DNA of 44,850 nucleotides from an uncultured Bacteroidota bacterium (lineage in GTDB: Bacteria > Bacteroidota > Bacteroidia > Chitinophagales > Chitinophagaceae), in contig CAIYKV010000147.1 in the NCBI GenBank assembly GCA_903926855.1, positions 1 to 44,850 of the forward strand, in the 5' to 3' direction. Position numbers and translations under genes: made by a program. The notes beneath the pieces are model-generated. The model was not told where the DNA came from and ran no database searches. It saw only the letters and a list, made by a program, of their open reading frames with translations. Shown one piece after another: positions 10,182-19,123 of the stretch (its first letter is position 1; the number at the start of each line of letters is the position of its first letter).

Positions 10182-11000
10182 CTATTTACCCGCCAACTCA
10201 GTATACAGATCCATATATTCAGTTAAATCAGAATCCCAACCCTTGAAAGGGACAACTTTTTTGCCTTTTACTTTGCCGAATTCTTCTACCAGTTTCTTTT
10301 CGATATTATCTGACCCGAAACTAATGGCATCAGCAAAGCTGGCTCCGCCTCTGAACATCGCGGTATTATTGCCTTCTTTGAATGCTTCCAGGTCTTTTTC
10401 TTTGATATTGGCGTTGATTATGGCTTTTCTTACCAGATCGGTGCCCAGTTTTTCCTTAAAAGTATTTTGCCCAATCGTAAACACCACTTTGCTATTTCCA
10501 AAAACGGGCTCTTTTTTATACGCTGTTTTTATATACGCAGGTATCAACCCGGTCATCCAACCACTGCAATGGATAATATCGGGCGGCCATCCAAATTTTT
10601 TAACGGTTTCCAATGCACCTTTACAAAAGAAAACGGTTCTCAGGATATTGTCTTCAAACCAAGTCTCATCATCGCTATGAAAAATCTGCTTACGCTTAAA
10701 GAAGTCTTCATTTTCCAAAAAATATACCTGCAATCGGGCATTGGGCAAAGAGGCTACCTTGATTTGTAAGGGATAATCATCATTATCAACAGATACATTG
10801 ATACCGGATAGCCTTACTACCTCATGCAATCGATGCCTCCGTTCATTAATTACCCCAAAACGTGGCATAATGCACCTAACTTCTAACCCACTGTCATTGC
10901 TTTTAATAGCCAATTTGTTGATCACTTCAGCAAATTCAGTCAGCTCCAGGTAAGGAGACATTTCTGTAGCAATGAATAAAATTCTCTTCTTTGTTGACAT
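10182..11000 (-). CDS. Stand-alone GT5 glycogen/starch synthase N-terminal (catalytic-domain) protein
   Basis: 272 aa; RILFIATEMSPYLELTEFAEVINKL, IMPRFGVINERRHRLHEVVRLSGI, WPPDIIHCSGWMTGLIPAYIK resemble GlgA N-domain; C-terminal nucleotide-sugar-binding half absent. Confidence 0.75.
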   Translation of the reverse strand: MSTKKRILFIATEMSPYLELTEFAEVINKLAIKSNDSGLEVRCIMPRFGVINERRHRLHEVVRLSGINVSVDNDDYPLQIKVASLPNARLQVYFLENEDFFKRKQIFHSDDETWFEDNILRTVFFCKGALETVKKFGWPPDIIHCSGWMTGLIPAYIKTAYKKEPVFGNSKVVFTIGQNTFKEKLGTDLVRKAIINANIKEKDLEAFKEGNNTAMFRGGASFADAISFGSDNIEKKLVEEFGKVKGKKVVPFKGWDSDLTEYMDLYTELAGK

Positions 11001-11478
11001 TAGTTACACGAATTTTAGCAAGATGCCGGAAAATGAGTTGGCTAAGGTACATAAAATACGGCGAAATGCAACAGAAACAGGGGTATCCACCCAAACTATC
11101 CCAAAAAACGCAGGCAGGAAACCACCCCGGGTTAATCAATTTGTAGTAAAAATTGGATAGATATCCTGGGGCAGCCATTCCCTGATCAACCCTTGTTTTG
11201 TGCAGAGAAAACAGGCTTATCTCAGATTTTCCCGGATTCTAAACCAGCAGTCAAGACTACCCGAAATTAGACAAGACCTCCCAGGAATTTAATTTTGTTT
11301 ACTTATGATTAGTCGTCAAAAGCAATGATGAAGGGATTCAGCCAAAACCTAACTGAGATTTCTTTCCTTACCATCCCCAAATTTGCTTATTATCATTTAT
11401 TTGATTACAACAAAACCTTCATAAGGAAATAAATTATAATTGAATTTGCTGCCGTAAATTGCCGATGAATCCTGCTGC

Positions 11479-12489
11479 ATGAATAAAAGGTTATTATCAA
11501 TAATCAAGTATTTGTTTTTTTTCGGGCTGGGGCTCTTCCTTGTCTGGTGGAGCCTGCACCAGATTCCAGATGCAGAATGGAATAAATTCAAAGAGGCTTT
11601 GGCTACTGCACATTATTGGTTAATCCTACCGGTTTTCCTGATACTGGCTTCCAGTCATATTGTTAGAGCGCTTCGCTGGCGCTTATTGATGGAGCCAATG
11701 GGCTATTTCCCATCTTTCCCAAATACCTTCTTTGCCGTAATGGTGGGATATCTGGCTAATCTGGCATTCCCCAGGCTGGGTGAAGTATTAAAATGCACAT
11801 TACTGGCCCGGTATGAAAAAATACCGGCTGAAAAAATTGTCGGGACTATTGTTGCAGAGCGTGCATTTGATGTTCTTTGTCTGGGGCTTCTTTTCTTATT
11901 GGCATTGATTCTACAATTTGATGTAGTTACCGGCAGTTACCAAAATGTAAAGACCCTGCAAAGTCAGCATCATGAATCAACCTCAATGGTTAAAATAATT
12001 ATCCTGATTATTCTGGCATTCGCCATTCTGGGTTTTGCTATTTGGATATTTGTGACTGGCAGGTGGAAAGGAGTATTGCAAAAATTTAAAAGCATTATTG
12101 CAGGCATCTGGGAAGGATTGATTACGGCACGTAAATTAAAACACAAAGCCTTATTTGCCTTTTATACTATATTAATATGGCTGCTCTATATAGGAGGAAC
12201 CTGGCTTGGTTTTCAGGGAACCAATGGAACGGCTACTATGGGACTGAGAGAAGCCATTAGTTCCTTGGCATTTGCCAGCATAGGAATGATCATTACGCCC
12301 GGCGGAATTGGAGCCTATGCGTTTCTGATGGCCAAAGTATTAGAAGAAAATGGTATCGAGTATGCAATTGGTGTGGCCAATGGAACGCTTCAATGGTTTG
12401 CTCAGTTTTTAATTGTTGTGCTTGTGGGTTCATTTTGCTTGATAATGCTGCCATTTTATAATAAACAAAAAACTCATGAAAGCCGTTGA
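11479..12489 (+). CDS. Lysylphosphatidylglycerol synthase TM region / UPF0104 family membrane protein
   Basis: 336 aa multi-TM; ASSHIVRALRWRLLMEPMGY, GYLANLAFPRLGEVLKC, ITPGGIGAYAF motifs. Confidence 0.85.
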   Translation: MNKRLLSIIKYLFFFGLGLFLVWWSLHQIPDAEWNKFKEALATAHYWLILPVFLILASSHIVRALRWRLLMEPMGYFPSFPNTFFAVMVGYLANLAFPRLGEVLKCTLLARYEKIPAEKIVGTIVAERAFDVLCLGLLFLLALILQFDVVTGSYQNVKTLQSQHHESTSMVKIIILIILAFAILGFAIWIFVTGRWKGVLQKFKSIIAGIWEGLITARKLKHKALFAFYTILIWLLYIGGTWLGFQGTNGTATMGLREAISSLAFASIGMIITPGGIGAYAFLMAKVLEENGIEYAIGVANGTLQWFAQFLIVVLVGSFCLIMLPFYNKQKTHESR

Positions 12490-12973
12490 CGCGATCGCTA
12501 AAAAAATAGTTACCCTTTCGCAATTACAATCACTGGTTTCCAGTTGGCGTGTGCGGGGTAGTTCCATTGCTTTCACGAACGGATGTTTTGATATTCTACA
12601 TGAAGGGCATATTTTCTCGCTTTCTCAGGCTGCAAAAGAGGCCGATTACCTGATAGTGGGCGTAAACAGCGACCGTAGTATTAAAGAATTAAAAGGCCCC
12701 GATCGCCCCATCAATCATGAACATAGCCGCGCTTTGTTATTGGCCAGTCTGGCGATAGTAGATGCCGTAGTTATTTTCGATGAATCAACTCCATTGAACC
12801 TCATATCAACTATACTGCCAGATGTATTGGTTAAGGGTGGCGATTATACAATAGAACAAATCGTGGGTGCTAAGGAAGTAATCGCTGCAGGGGGAAGGGT
12901 TGTGGTCAATCCGATTATTGAGGGATTTTCTACCACGGGCATTATACAACAGATAAAATCTTCATTTTCTTAA
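12476..12973 (+). CDS. rfaE2: D-glycero-beta-D-manno-heptose 1-phosphate adenylyltransferase (RfaE domain II)
   Basis: FTNGCFDILHEGHIFSLSQAAKEADYLIVGVNSDRSIKELKGPDRPI, VKGGDY; overlaps the upstream ORF by 14 nt. Confidence 0.9.
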   Translation: MKAVDAIAKKIVTLSQLQSLVSSWRVRGSSIAFTNGCFDILHEGHIFSLSQAAKEADYLIVGVNSDRSIKELKGPDRPINHEHSRALLLASLAIVDAVVIFDESTPLNLISTILPDVLVKGGDYTIEQIVGAKEVIAAGGRVVVNPIIEGFSTTGIIQQIKSSFS

Positions 12974-13091
12974 TACTGAAAAATCAACCTTGCTTCCGCT
13001 CCATCAATAAGGTGAAAACAGAGGCTCTATTTCCTTGCAAAATCAGTACCGAATAAACCGAAACTTAACATTTACACAAACCCGGCTTATT

Positions 13092-13099
13092 TATATTTG
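13092..13099 (+). promoter_or_regulatory. Putative -7 element (TATATTTG) upstream of ppk1
   Basis: Matches TAnnTTTG about 35 nt before the ppk1 start; no clear -33 TTTG. Confidence 0.4.
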
Positions 13100-13133
13100 A
13101 TAAAATCTATTTTGCCATTTTCCAAACTATTGC

Positions 13134-15212
13134 ATGCAAAAAAAAACATTGATTCAAAGAGATATCAGCTGGTTAAGTTTCAATGCCCGGGTATTACAAG
13201 AAGCCAATGACCCTACCGTACCTTTAAAAGAACGCATCCGTTTTTTGGGTATTTACTCTAATAATTCTGATGAGTTTTTCAGAGTAAGGGTGGCTACCTT
13301 AAAAAGAATGATCGAATTATCGGGCAAGAATAAAAAATTGAATATCCACCTAGAAAATGATCCGCAAAATATACTTGATCAGATTCAAACCATTGTATTA
13401 CGCCACCAGAACGAGTTCAACCGAATCTGGGCAGGGATATTGAAAGAATTAAAAAAAGAAAATATTCTTCTGGTAGATGAAAAGCATTTAAGTAAAGAGC
13501 AACAGATATTTGTAAAAAAATATTTTGACGAGCAGGTTCGTTCTAATATTATCCCCTTGATGGTTGAAAGCCTTCCCCAACTCCCCTATTTGCGTGATAA
13601 AAGTATTTACCTGGGTGTGGTAATGCGTAAAAAGAAATCGGCCTATCAACAAAAATATTCCCTGATAGAGGTTCCTGCAAAAGCCGTTGGGCGCTTTATA
13701 CAATTACCTGCAAAAGGCAAGGAAAAACCCATTATTCTATTGGAAGATGTCATACGTTTCAACCTTCCCGTAATTTTTTCCTATTTCGGATACGATTATT
13801 TTGACTCGTATGTTTTTAAAGTAACCAAAGATGCTGAAATAGATATTGACAATGATGTTAGCACTACTTTTGTAGAAAAGATTGAAAAAGGTTTAAAAAA
13901 CAGGCGTAAAGGAAAACCGGTTCGTTTTGTATACGATAAAGAAATGGATGCCGGGTTGCTTGAATACCTGATTAGACGATTAAACCTGAACCGAAAAAGT
14001 AATATTATACCCGGTGGCCGGATTCATAATTTCAGGCATTTTATGGATTTTCCGGATATCGTTTCAGCCAGCAGTACCCGCAGAGCCCCTTTTACCCATC
14101 CTGATCTCCAAAGTACCATGCGGGTTACTGATGTAATTGTGAAAAAAGATGTGATGTTGAATTTTCCTTATCATTCTTTTAATGGGATCATTGACCTTTT
14201 GCGGGAAGCTGCCATGGACCCGGATGTTACTTCTATTAAAATTACTGCATACCGACTGGCGTCCAACTCAAAAGTGATCAATGCTTTGATCAATGCAGCG
14301 AGAAATGGTAAAGAAGTGATAGTGATGCTGGAACTGAAAGCAAGATTTGACGAAGAAGCCAATCTTGAATGGAAAAAAATACTGGAGGAAGAAGGTATCA
14401 GGGTTTTATTGGGTGTGCCCAAACTTAAAATACACGCCAAGCTTTGTATTATCAAAAAAAGAAAAGGAAATAAAACGATTCAATACGGTTTTGTGAGTAC
14501 TGGAAACCTAAATGAAAAAACTGCAAGGGTATATGGGGATCATTGTTTACTTACGGGGAACCGAAATGTAATGGCCGATATCAACCGCATATTTCATTAT
14601 CTGGAAAACTGGAAAACCGGGGGACATTCTCTTCGAATATGCAAAACATTGATGGTTTGTCCTAATAATATGCGAAAGGAAATCAATCAGCTGATTGACA
14701 AAGAGATTAAAAATGCGAAAGCAGGAAAAGAAGCCGGCATCATTCTTAAAATCAATTCATTGAGTGATGCAGTACTCATTCAAAAACTATATGATGCCGC
14801 AGCTGCCGGGGTAGAAATACGAATGATTGTAAGAGGGATTTTCTGTCCGGTAATCGACCCTAAAAAATTCAAAAAAAATTTTACAGCCATCAGTATTGTA
14901 GATGAATACCTGGAGCATGCCAGGGTAATGATCTTTCATAACATGGGAAAAGAAAAAGTATATATTTCCAGTGCCGACTGGATGGTGAGAAACCTGGATC
15001 ACAGGGTGGAAGCAGCCATTCCCATATTAGACCCTGTTATTGCAGCCGAATTAAAAGATATTATCCACATTCAATTAAGAGATAATGTCAAGGCCCGAAT
15101 GCTCGACAATGAATTATCCAACAACTATGTATCTTCCGCAGGAAAAAGAAAAATACGTTCGCAGGTAGAAACCTATCATTACCTATTCAAAAAAAATAAA
15201 ATTACGCAGTGA
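13134..15212 (+). CDS. ppk1: Polyphosphate kinase 1
   Basis: 692 aa; RDISWLSFNARVLQEANDP, FLGIYSNNSDEFFRVRVA, KLKIHAKLCII, GFVSTGNLNEKTARVYGDHCLLT. Confidence 0.95.
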   Translation: MQKKTLIQRDISWLSFNARVLQEANDPTVPLKERIRFLGIYSNNSDEFFRVRVATLKRMIELSGKNKKLNIHLENDPQNILDQIQTIVLRHQNEFNRIWAGILKELKKENILLVDEKHLSKEQQIFVKKYFDEQVRSNIIPLMVESLPQLPYLRDKSIYLGVVMRKKKSAYQQKYSLIEVPAKAVGRFIQLPAKGKEKPIILLEDVIRFNLPVIFSYFGYDYFDSYVFKVTKDAEIDIDNDVSTTFVEKIEKGLKNRRKGKPVRFVYDKEMDAGLLEYLIRRLNLNRKSNIIPGGRIHNFRHFMDFPDIVSASSTRRAPFTHPDLQSTMRVTDVIVKKDVMLNFPYHSFNGIIDLLREAAMDPDVTSIKITAYRLASNSKVINALINAARNGKEVIVMLELKARFDEEANLEWKKILEEEGIRVLLGVPKLKIHAKLCIIKKRKGNKTIQYGFVSTGNLNEKTARVYGDHCLLTGNRNVMADINRIFHYLENWKTGGHSLRICKTLMVCPNNMRKEINQLIDKEIKNAKAGKEAGIILKINSLSDAVLIQKLYDAAAAGVEIRMIVRGIFCPVIDPKKFKKNFTAISIVDEYLEHARVMIFHNMGKEKVYISSADWMVRNLDHRVEAAIPILDPVIAAELKDIIHIQLRDNVKARMLDNELSNNYVSSAGKRKIRSQVETYHYLFKKNKITQ

Positions 15213-16105
15213 GGTTAGCAGCAATTGATATCGGAAGTAATGCAGCAAGATTATTAATTGCCGATGTAACGGATAATCAGAATGGGAAAGTTCAGTTTAA
15301 TAAATTAAACCTGGTGCGTGTTCCACTCAGACTGGGTTTCGATGTATTTGAAAAAGGGGAAATTTCCAAAGAAAAAAGAGGCATGGTATTACAAACCATG
15401 AAAGCCTATGGGCATCTTATTAATGCTTACGGAGTTTCCCACGTAATTGCCTGTGCAACCAGTGCTATGCGGGATGCGAGGAACAGCAGCGATCTGATTC
15501 GGAAAATTAAACTTGAAACAGGGCTGGATATAGAGATTATTAGCGGAGATTTTGAAGCTTCCCTTATCTATGAAAACCATGTTGCAGAAAATATGGATAC
15601 CGACCATAGCTATTTGTATATTGATGTAGGTGGTGGAAGCACCGAGCTTACATTTTTTGCGGATGGCAAACTGATTTTTAAACAATCATTTAATATCGGA
15701 ACCATTCGATTGTTGAAAGATATGGTAGCAGATGATAAATGGAATGAAGTAAAAGATTTTATCAAGAACCGCACAAAAGGTTATAAAAAAATTGTAGCCA
15801 TTGGTACAGGTGGTAATATCAATAAAGTTTTTTCTCTTAGCAAAAGAAAGGATGGAAAGCCTTTAAGCCTGGATTTACTAAAAGATTATTACAAAGAAAT
15901 TTCCAGTTATTCGGTTGCTGATCGGATTGATGTTTACAAATTACGTGAGGACAGGGCTGATGTAATTGTGCCTGCATTGCAAATATATATAAACGTAATG
16001 CGCTGGTCTGATGCAGAAGAAATCTATGTTCCAAAAATCGGGTTAGCCGATGGCCTGATCCAACATTTGTATTCCGAACTGGTTTCAAAGGGAATTAGTT
16101 CTTAG
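15209..16105 (+). CDS. Exopolyphosphatase / Ppx-GppA family phosphatase
   Basis: 298 aa; AAIDIGSNAARLLIADV, ACATSAMRDA, IDVGGGSTELTFF; start overlaps the ppk1 stop (GTGA). Confidence 0.92.
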   Translation: MRLAAIDIGSNAARLLIADVTDNQNGKVQFNKLNLVRVPLRLGFDVFEKGEISKEKRGMVLQTMKAYGHLINAYGVSHVIACATSAMRDARNSSDLIRKIKLETGLDIEIISGDFEASLIYENHVAENMDTDHSYLYIDVGGGSTELTFFADGKLIFKQSFNIGTIRLLKDMVADDKWNEVKDFIKNRTKGYKKIVAIGTGGNINKVFSLSKRKDGKPLSLDLLKDYYKEISSYSVADRIDVYKLREDRADVIVPALQIYINVMRWSDAEEIYVPKIGLADGLIQHLYSELVSKGISS

Positions 16106-16224
16106 CAGCCATCTTCCTCAAAAAAATCGCCTATCCCAAAGAGACTCATGGGTCGCTGCTTATTTTTTCACCGATAAGAGCCCGTTATTCACCCAAAATC
16201 TTTCCAATCCTACCCCGGTCTGAA

Positions 16225-16232
16225 TAGATTTG
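16225..16232 (+). promoter_or_regulatory. Putative -7 element (TAGATTTG)
   Basis: TAnnTTTG match 19 nt before ATG 16251; argues against the TTG start at 16230. Confidence 0.4.
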
Positions 16233-16250
16233 GAACAAACTAATTGCCAT

Positions 16251-17096
16251 ATGAGAAAAATATTGGTGCTTTTTCCGGCTATCTCAAGTTTACTAATCAC
16301 CCAATTATATGGAGCTGGTACACTGAGGGCAGATACCAACAGAATCGTTCATACAATTGATGGCAGTATCAATGAATGGCCGACGAGCAGATTTGAAACA
16401 GACAAAGAAACGCAGATAGTATATTCCGTTGATCAGGATGCAGATAATATTTACCTGGCTTTGAAGATACCCAGTCAGAAAATGCAAATGAAAATTTTGT
16501 CGATGGGAATGAATGTTTACCTGGATAAAAAAGGTAAAAAAAGAGAAGGAACAGGAATTGAATTTCCCGTAAAAAAAGAAAGCGCAAGTGGTGGCGGTGG
16601 ATATGGAGGAAACAGAAACGGTGGGCGCCAGAATGGATCCGGCGAAGCTGGTGATCCAAAAGCTGCCCGGGAAAAGATGGCTTCTACCCTGCTCTTTTTA
16701 AAAACCTTCGGATTTGATGACCAGGACGATAAAACACAACTGGTAACCCAACCCAATGGAATTAACATTGCTGCTGATTGGGATGATTCAAATGTACTGT
16801 ATATTGAATACCAGATTCCGGCAGCTTTTCTGGGTAAACCAACGGATTTAAATGGGAAGCCATTGTCGGTTGGCTGGAAAATAAATGGTTTTACAGCAAA
16901 TGCAGCAGCTGATGCTGGTTCAGGCTTTGGTTCAGGAAGATCGGCAGGCTTTGGAGGTGGTGGCGGAAGAGGTGGAGGAAGAAGCGGGGGAAGTAGTGGT
17001 ACAGGTAGTGCTCAAAGCACAACTCCATCACAGGATGCAAATTCTGATATGGCAAAAGAAATGAGTTTCTGGACAAAATTGATACTTAAGTTCTAA
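16251..17096 (+). CDS. Secreted protein with DOMON/CBM9-like fold and two Gly-rich RGG-like tracts
   Basis: ORF track 16230-17096; likely ATG start 16251 with signal peptide MRKILVLFPAISSLLITQLYGAGTLRA; IDGSINEWP... domain; tracts SGGGGYGGNRNGGRQNG and GFGSGRSAGFGGGGGRGGGRSGGSSG. Confidence 0.7.
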   Translation: MRKILVLFPAISSLLITQLYGAGTLRADTNRIVHTIDGSINEWPTSRFETDKETQIVYSVDQDADNIYLALKIPSQKMQMKILSMGMNVYLDKKGKKREGTGIEFPVKKESASGGGGYGGNRNGGRQNGSGEAGDPKAAREKMASTLLFLKTFGFDDQDDKTQLVTQPNGINIAADWDDSNVLYIEYQIPAAFLGKPTDLNGKPLSVGWKINGFTANAAADAGSGFGSGRSAGFGGGGGRGGGRSGGSSGTGSAQSTTPSQDANSDMAKEMSFWTKLILKF

Positions 17097-17116
17097 TCAT
17101 AATTCAAATAAACGCC

Positions 17117-18205
17117 TTGCAAAACAATAAAAAAACAGTCATAATCATAGCCCACCTGGCAGCCTGGTTATGTTTTTTTACAGTCCCCTATCTTGTATTT
17201 TTCCCTAGATTAAGGGAATTCAATATGACCAATCACCAATTGGCTATCATTGTTTGTAATAATGTGTTTTTGGTTTTGTTTTATTACCTGAATACCCTGA
17301 TTTTAATACCCAGGTTTCTGGCGAAAGGAAAATGGGGTTGGATTATACTTATTGTTGTTATCTGTCTTCTCATTTTCTTAAATGTACCCAAAGTAATTGC
17401 TACCTGGATTGCCGAACCTGAAGTAATTAATAACCAATCCCGTCTATTTATACCCAATCCGGCCTACCAGGGTAAAATAAAATTTAATCCAAATGTTCCC
17501 AGAAAACGGCCTTTGGCAGATCCCTATAATACAGTATTATTTCTATTGATATTTACAGTAGGTACCTGTATTTCAGTGATTCAGCGCTGGCTGCAGACCG
17601 AGCAAACCAGAAAAGAAACAGAAAATGAAAAACTCAATACAGAATTATCTTTCCTGAAATCGCAGGTGAACCCACATTTCTTTTTTAATACGCTGAATAA
17701 TATTTATTCGCTTGCAGTAGTCAGGAGTGAGAATACAGCTCCGGCTGTTATGAAGTTGTCCGCTATCATGCGTTATATACTTACGGAAACGCAGAGGGAT
17801 CTGGTGCCTTTAAGCAATGAAGTAGATTTTATTCATAATTTCATTGATCTTCAGAAAGTAAGACTAACAGATAAAGTGACTCTGAATTTTTCTACTTCGG
17901 GTGATCTTGATACTTTGCTGATTGCTCCTCTGCTTTTTATTCCATTTGTAGAAAATGCTTTTAAATATGGGGTTAGTACCAAAGAATCTTCCAAAATTGA
18001 TATTGATATCAGGACTGAGGGAAATATTGTATTTTTCAGTTCGGTTAACTATATCGTTTCTACGGAAAATACGCTTGCAGAGAATACCGGCATCGGAATC
18101 AATAATGTGAAAAGAAGGCTTGAACTGATGTATCCCGGAAAACATGTGTTAACCAATACGATTAAGGATAATTATTATTCCGTTATTTTACAGATTACAA
18201 CCTGA
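17117..18205 (+). CDS. LytS/YehU-type sensor histidine kinase (membrane)
   Basis: Multi-TM N-terminus; SFLKSQVNPHFFFNTLNNIYSLAV His_kinase motif; FIPFVENAFKYG; GIGINNVKRRLELMYP. Confidence 0.92.
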   Translation: MQNNKKTVIIIAHLAAWLCFFTVPYLVFFPRLREFNMTNHQLAIIVCNNVFLVLFYYLNTLILIPRFLAKGKWGWIILIVVICLLIFLNVPKVIATWIAEPEVINNQSRLFIPNPAYQGKIKFNPNVPRKRPLADPYNTVLFLLIFTVGTCISVIQRWLQTEQTRKETENEKLNTELSFLKSQVNPHFFFNTLNNIYSLAVVRSENTAPAVMKLSAIMRYILTETQRDLVPLSNEVDFIHNFIDLQKVRLTDKVTLNFSTSGDLDTLLIAPLLFIPFVENAFKYGVSTKESSKIDIDIRTEGNIVFFSSVNYIVSTENTLAENTGIGINNVKRRLELMYPGKHVLTNTIKDNYYSVILQITT

Positions 18206-18903
18206 TGATACAATGTATAGCCATAGATGACGAGCCGCTTGCCCTTCAATTGGTGAACGAGTACTGTTCCAAGATTGCATTTCTGAAACTCGAAAGGACT
18301 TTTACCAATACGGATGAAGCGAGAATCTTTTTACAGGAAAACCCTGTAGATCTATTGTTTTTGGATATACAGATGCCTGATATCAGCGGGATGCAATTTT
18401 ATAAAAATCTAAACCAGAAACCGCCAGTTATCTTTACGACTGCCTATAAGGATTTTGCTGCGGAAGGTTTTAATGTAGATGCCGTTGATTATTTGCTCAA
18501 ACCCTTTGAATATGATCGGTTTTTAAAAGCCTGTTATAAAGCAAAAGAATATATCGATTTTCTAAGTTCACAACAATTGCAATTGAATTCCATTTTTGTG
18601 AAAGTGAACTATGAAATCATGAAAATCAATTTGAAGGATATTGAATTGATTGAGGCGTTGGATGATTATATAAATATCTATATCAAACCCAACCCGGTTT
18701 TAACGTTAATGACCTTAAAAAGCATACAGGAAAAGTTGCCTCCCCGGGATTTTGTAAGGGTACATCGTTCATTTATTGTGCCTATCGCCAAAATTGAAAA
18801 ATTCAGCAAAACCAAACTCTGGGTTGCCGGAAAGGAAATCCCAATTGGAAGCAGCTATAGCCAGGTATATGATCAACTAATAGCCCTATCCAAAACAAAA
18901 TAG
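18205..18903 (+). CDS. LytTR-family DNA-binding response regulator
   Basis: IAIDDEPLALQLV, LLFLDIQMPDISGMQF, TTAYKDFAAEGF, C-terminal LytTR domain (VRVHRSFIVPIAKIEKF). Confidence 0.95.
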   Translation: MIQCIAIDDEPLALQLVNEYCSKIAFLKLERTFTNTDEARIFLQENPVDLLFLDIQMPDISGMQFYKNLNQKPPVIFTTAYKDFAAEGFNVDAVDYLLKPFEYDRFLKACYKAKEYIDFLSSQQLQLNSIFVKVNYEIMKINLKDIELIEALDDYINIYIKPNPVLTLMTLKSIQEKLPPRDFVRVHRSFIVPIAKIEKFSKTKLWVAGKEIPIGSSYSQVYDQLIALSKTK

Positions 18904-19011
18904 TCGATTCCCCGATTCAAATTGACCTATCACCTAAGAGTTTTCAAAAAAGCAATTTGCAGGTTTAATTTTAACTAGTTTTTTTTCATTAGTGTTAACC
19001 TACAAGACCGT

Positions 19012-19055
19012 AAAAAGGTATCATCGACTGTTCCCAGCCCTGGTGATACCTTTTT
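19012..19055 (+). terminator. Rho-independent-like terminator hairpin
   Basis: AAAAAGGTATCA (19012-19023) pairs with TGATACCTTTTT (19044-19055), extended by 2 pairs; 16-nt loop; downstream of the LytTR gene. Confidence 0.75.
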
Positions 19056-19100
19056 AATTAAGCAGTCGATTCCATATAATCCGGCCTGAATAGAATCAAT

Positions 19101-19108
19101 TACCTTTG
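19101..19108 (+). promoter_or_regulatory. Putative -7 element (TACCTTTG)
   Basis: TAnnTTTG match 16 nt before ATG 19124 of the aldehyde dehydrogenase; no clear -33. Confidence 0.4.
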
Positions 19109-19123
19109 GGCAAAGATTTTTTT

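Noticed and set aside
10936-11178. 80-aa minus-strand ORF and overlapping 62-aa plus-strand ORF near the glgA-like start
   Set aside because: Overlap a supported gene start and each other; no domain or clear ribosome-binding context.
13134-16105. Considered the ppk1-ppx overlap (synthesis and degradation of polyphosphate in one operon) as novel
   Set aside because: Co-location of ppk and ppx is well known in bacteria.
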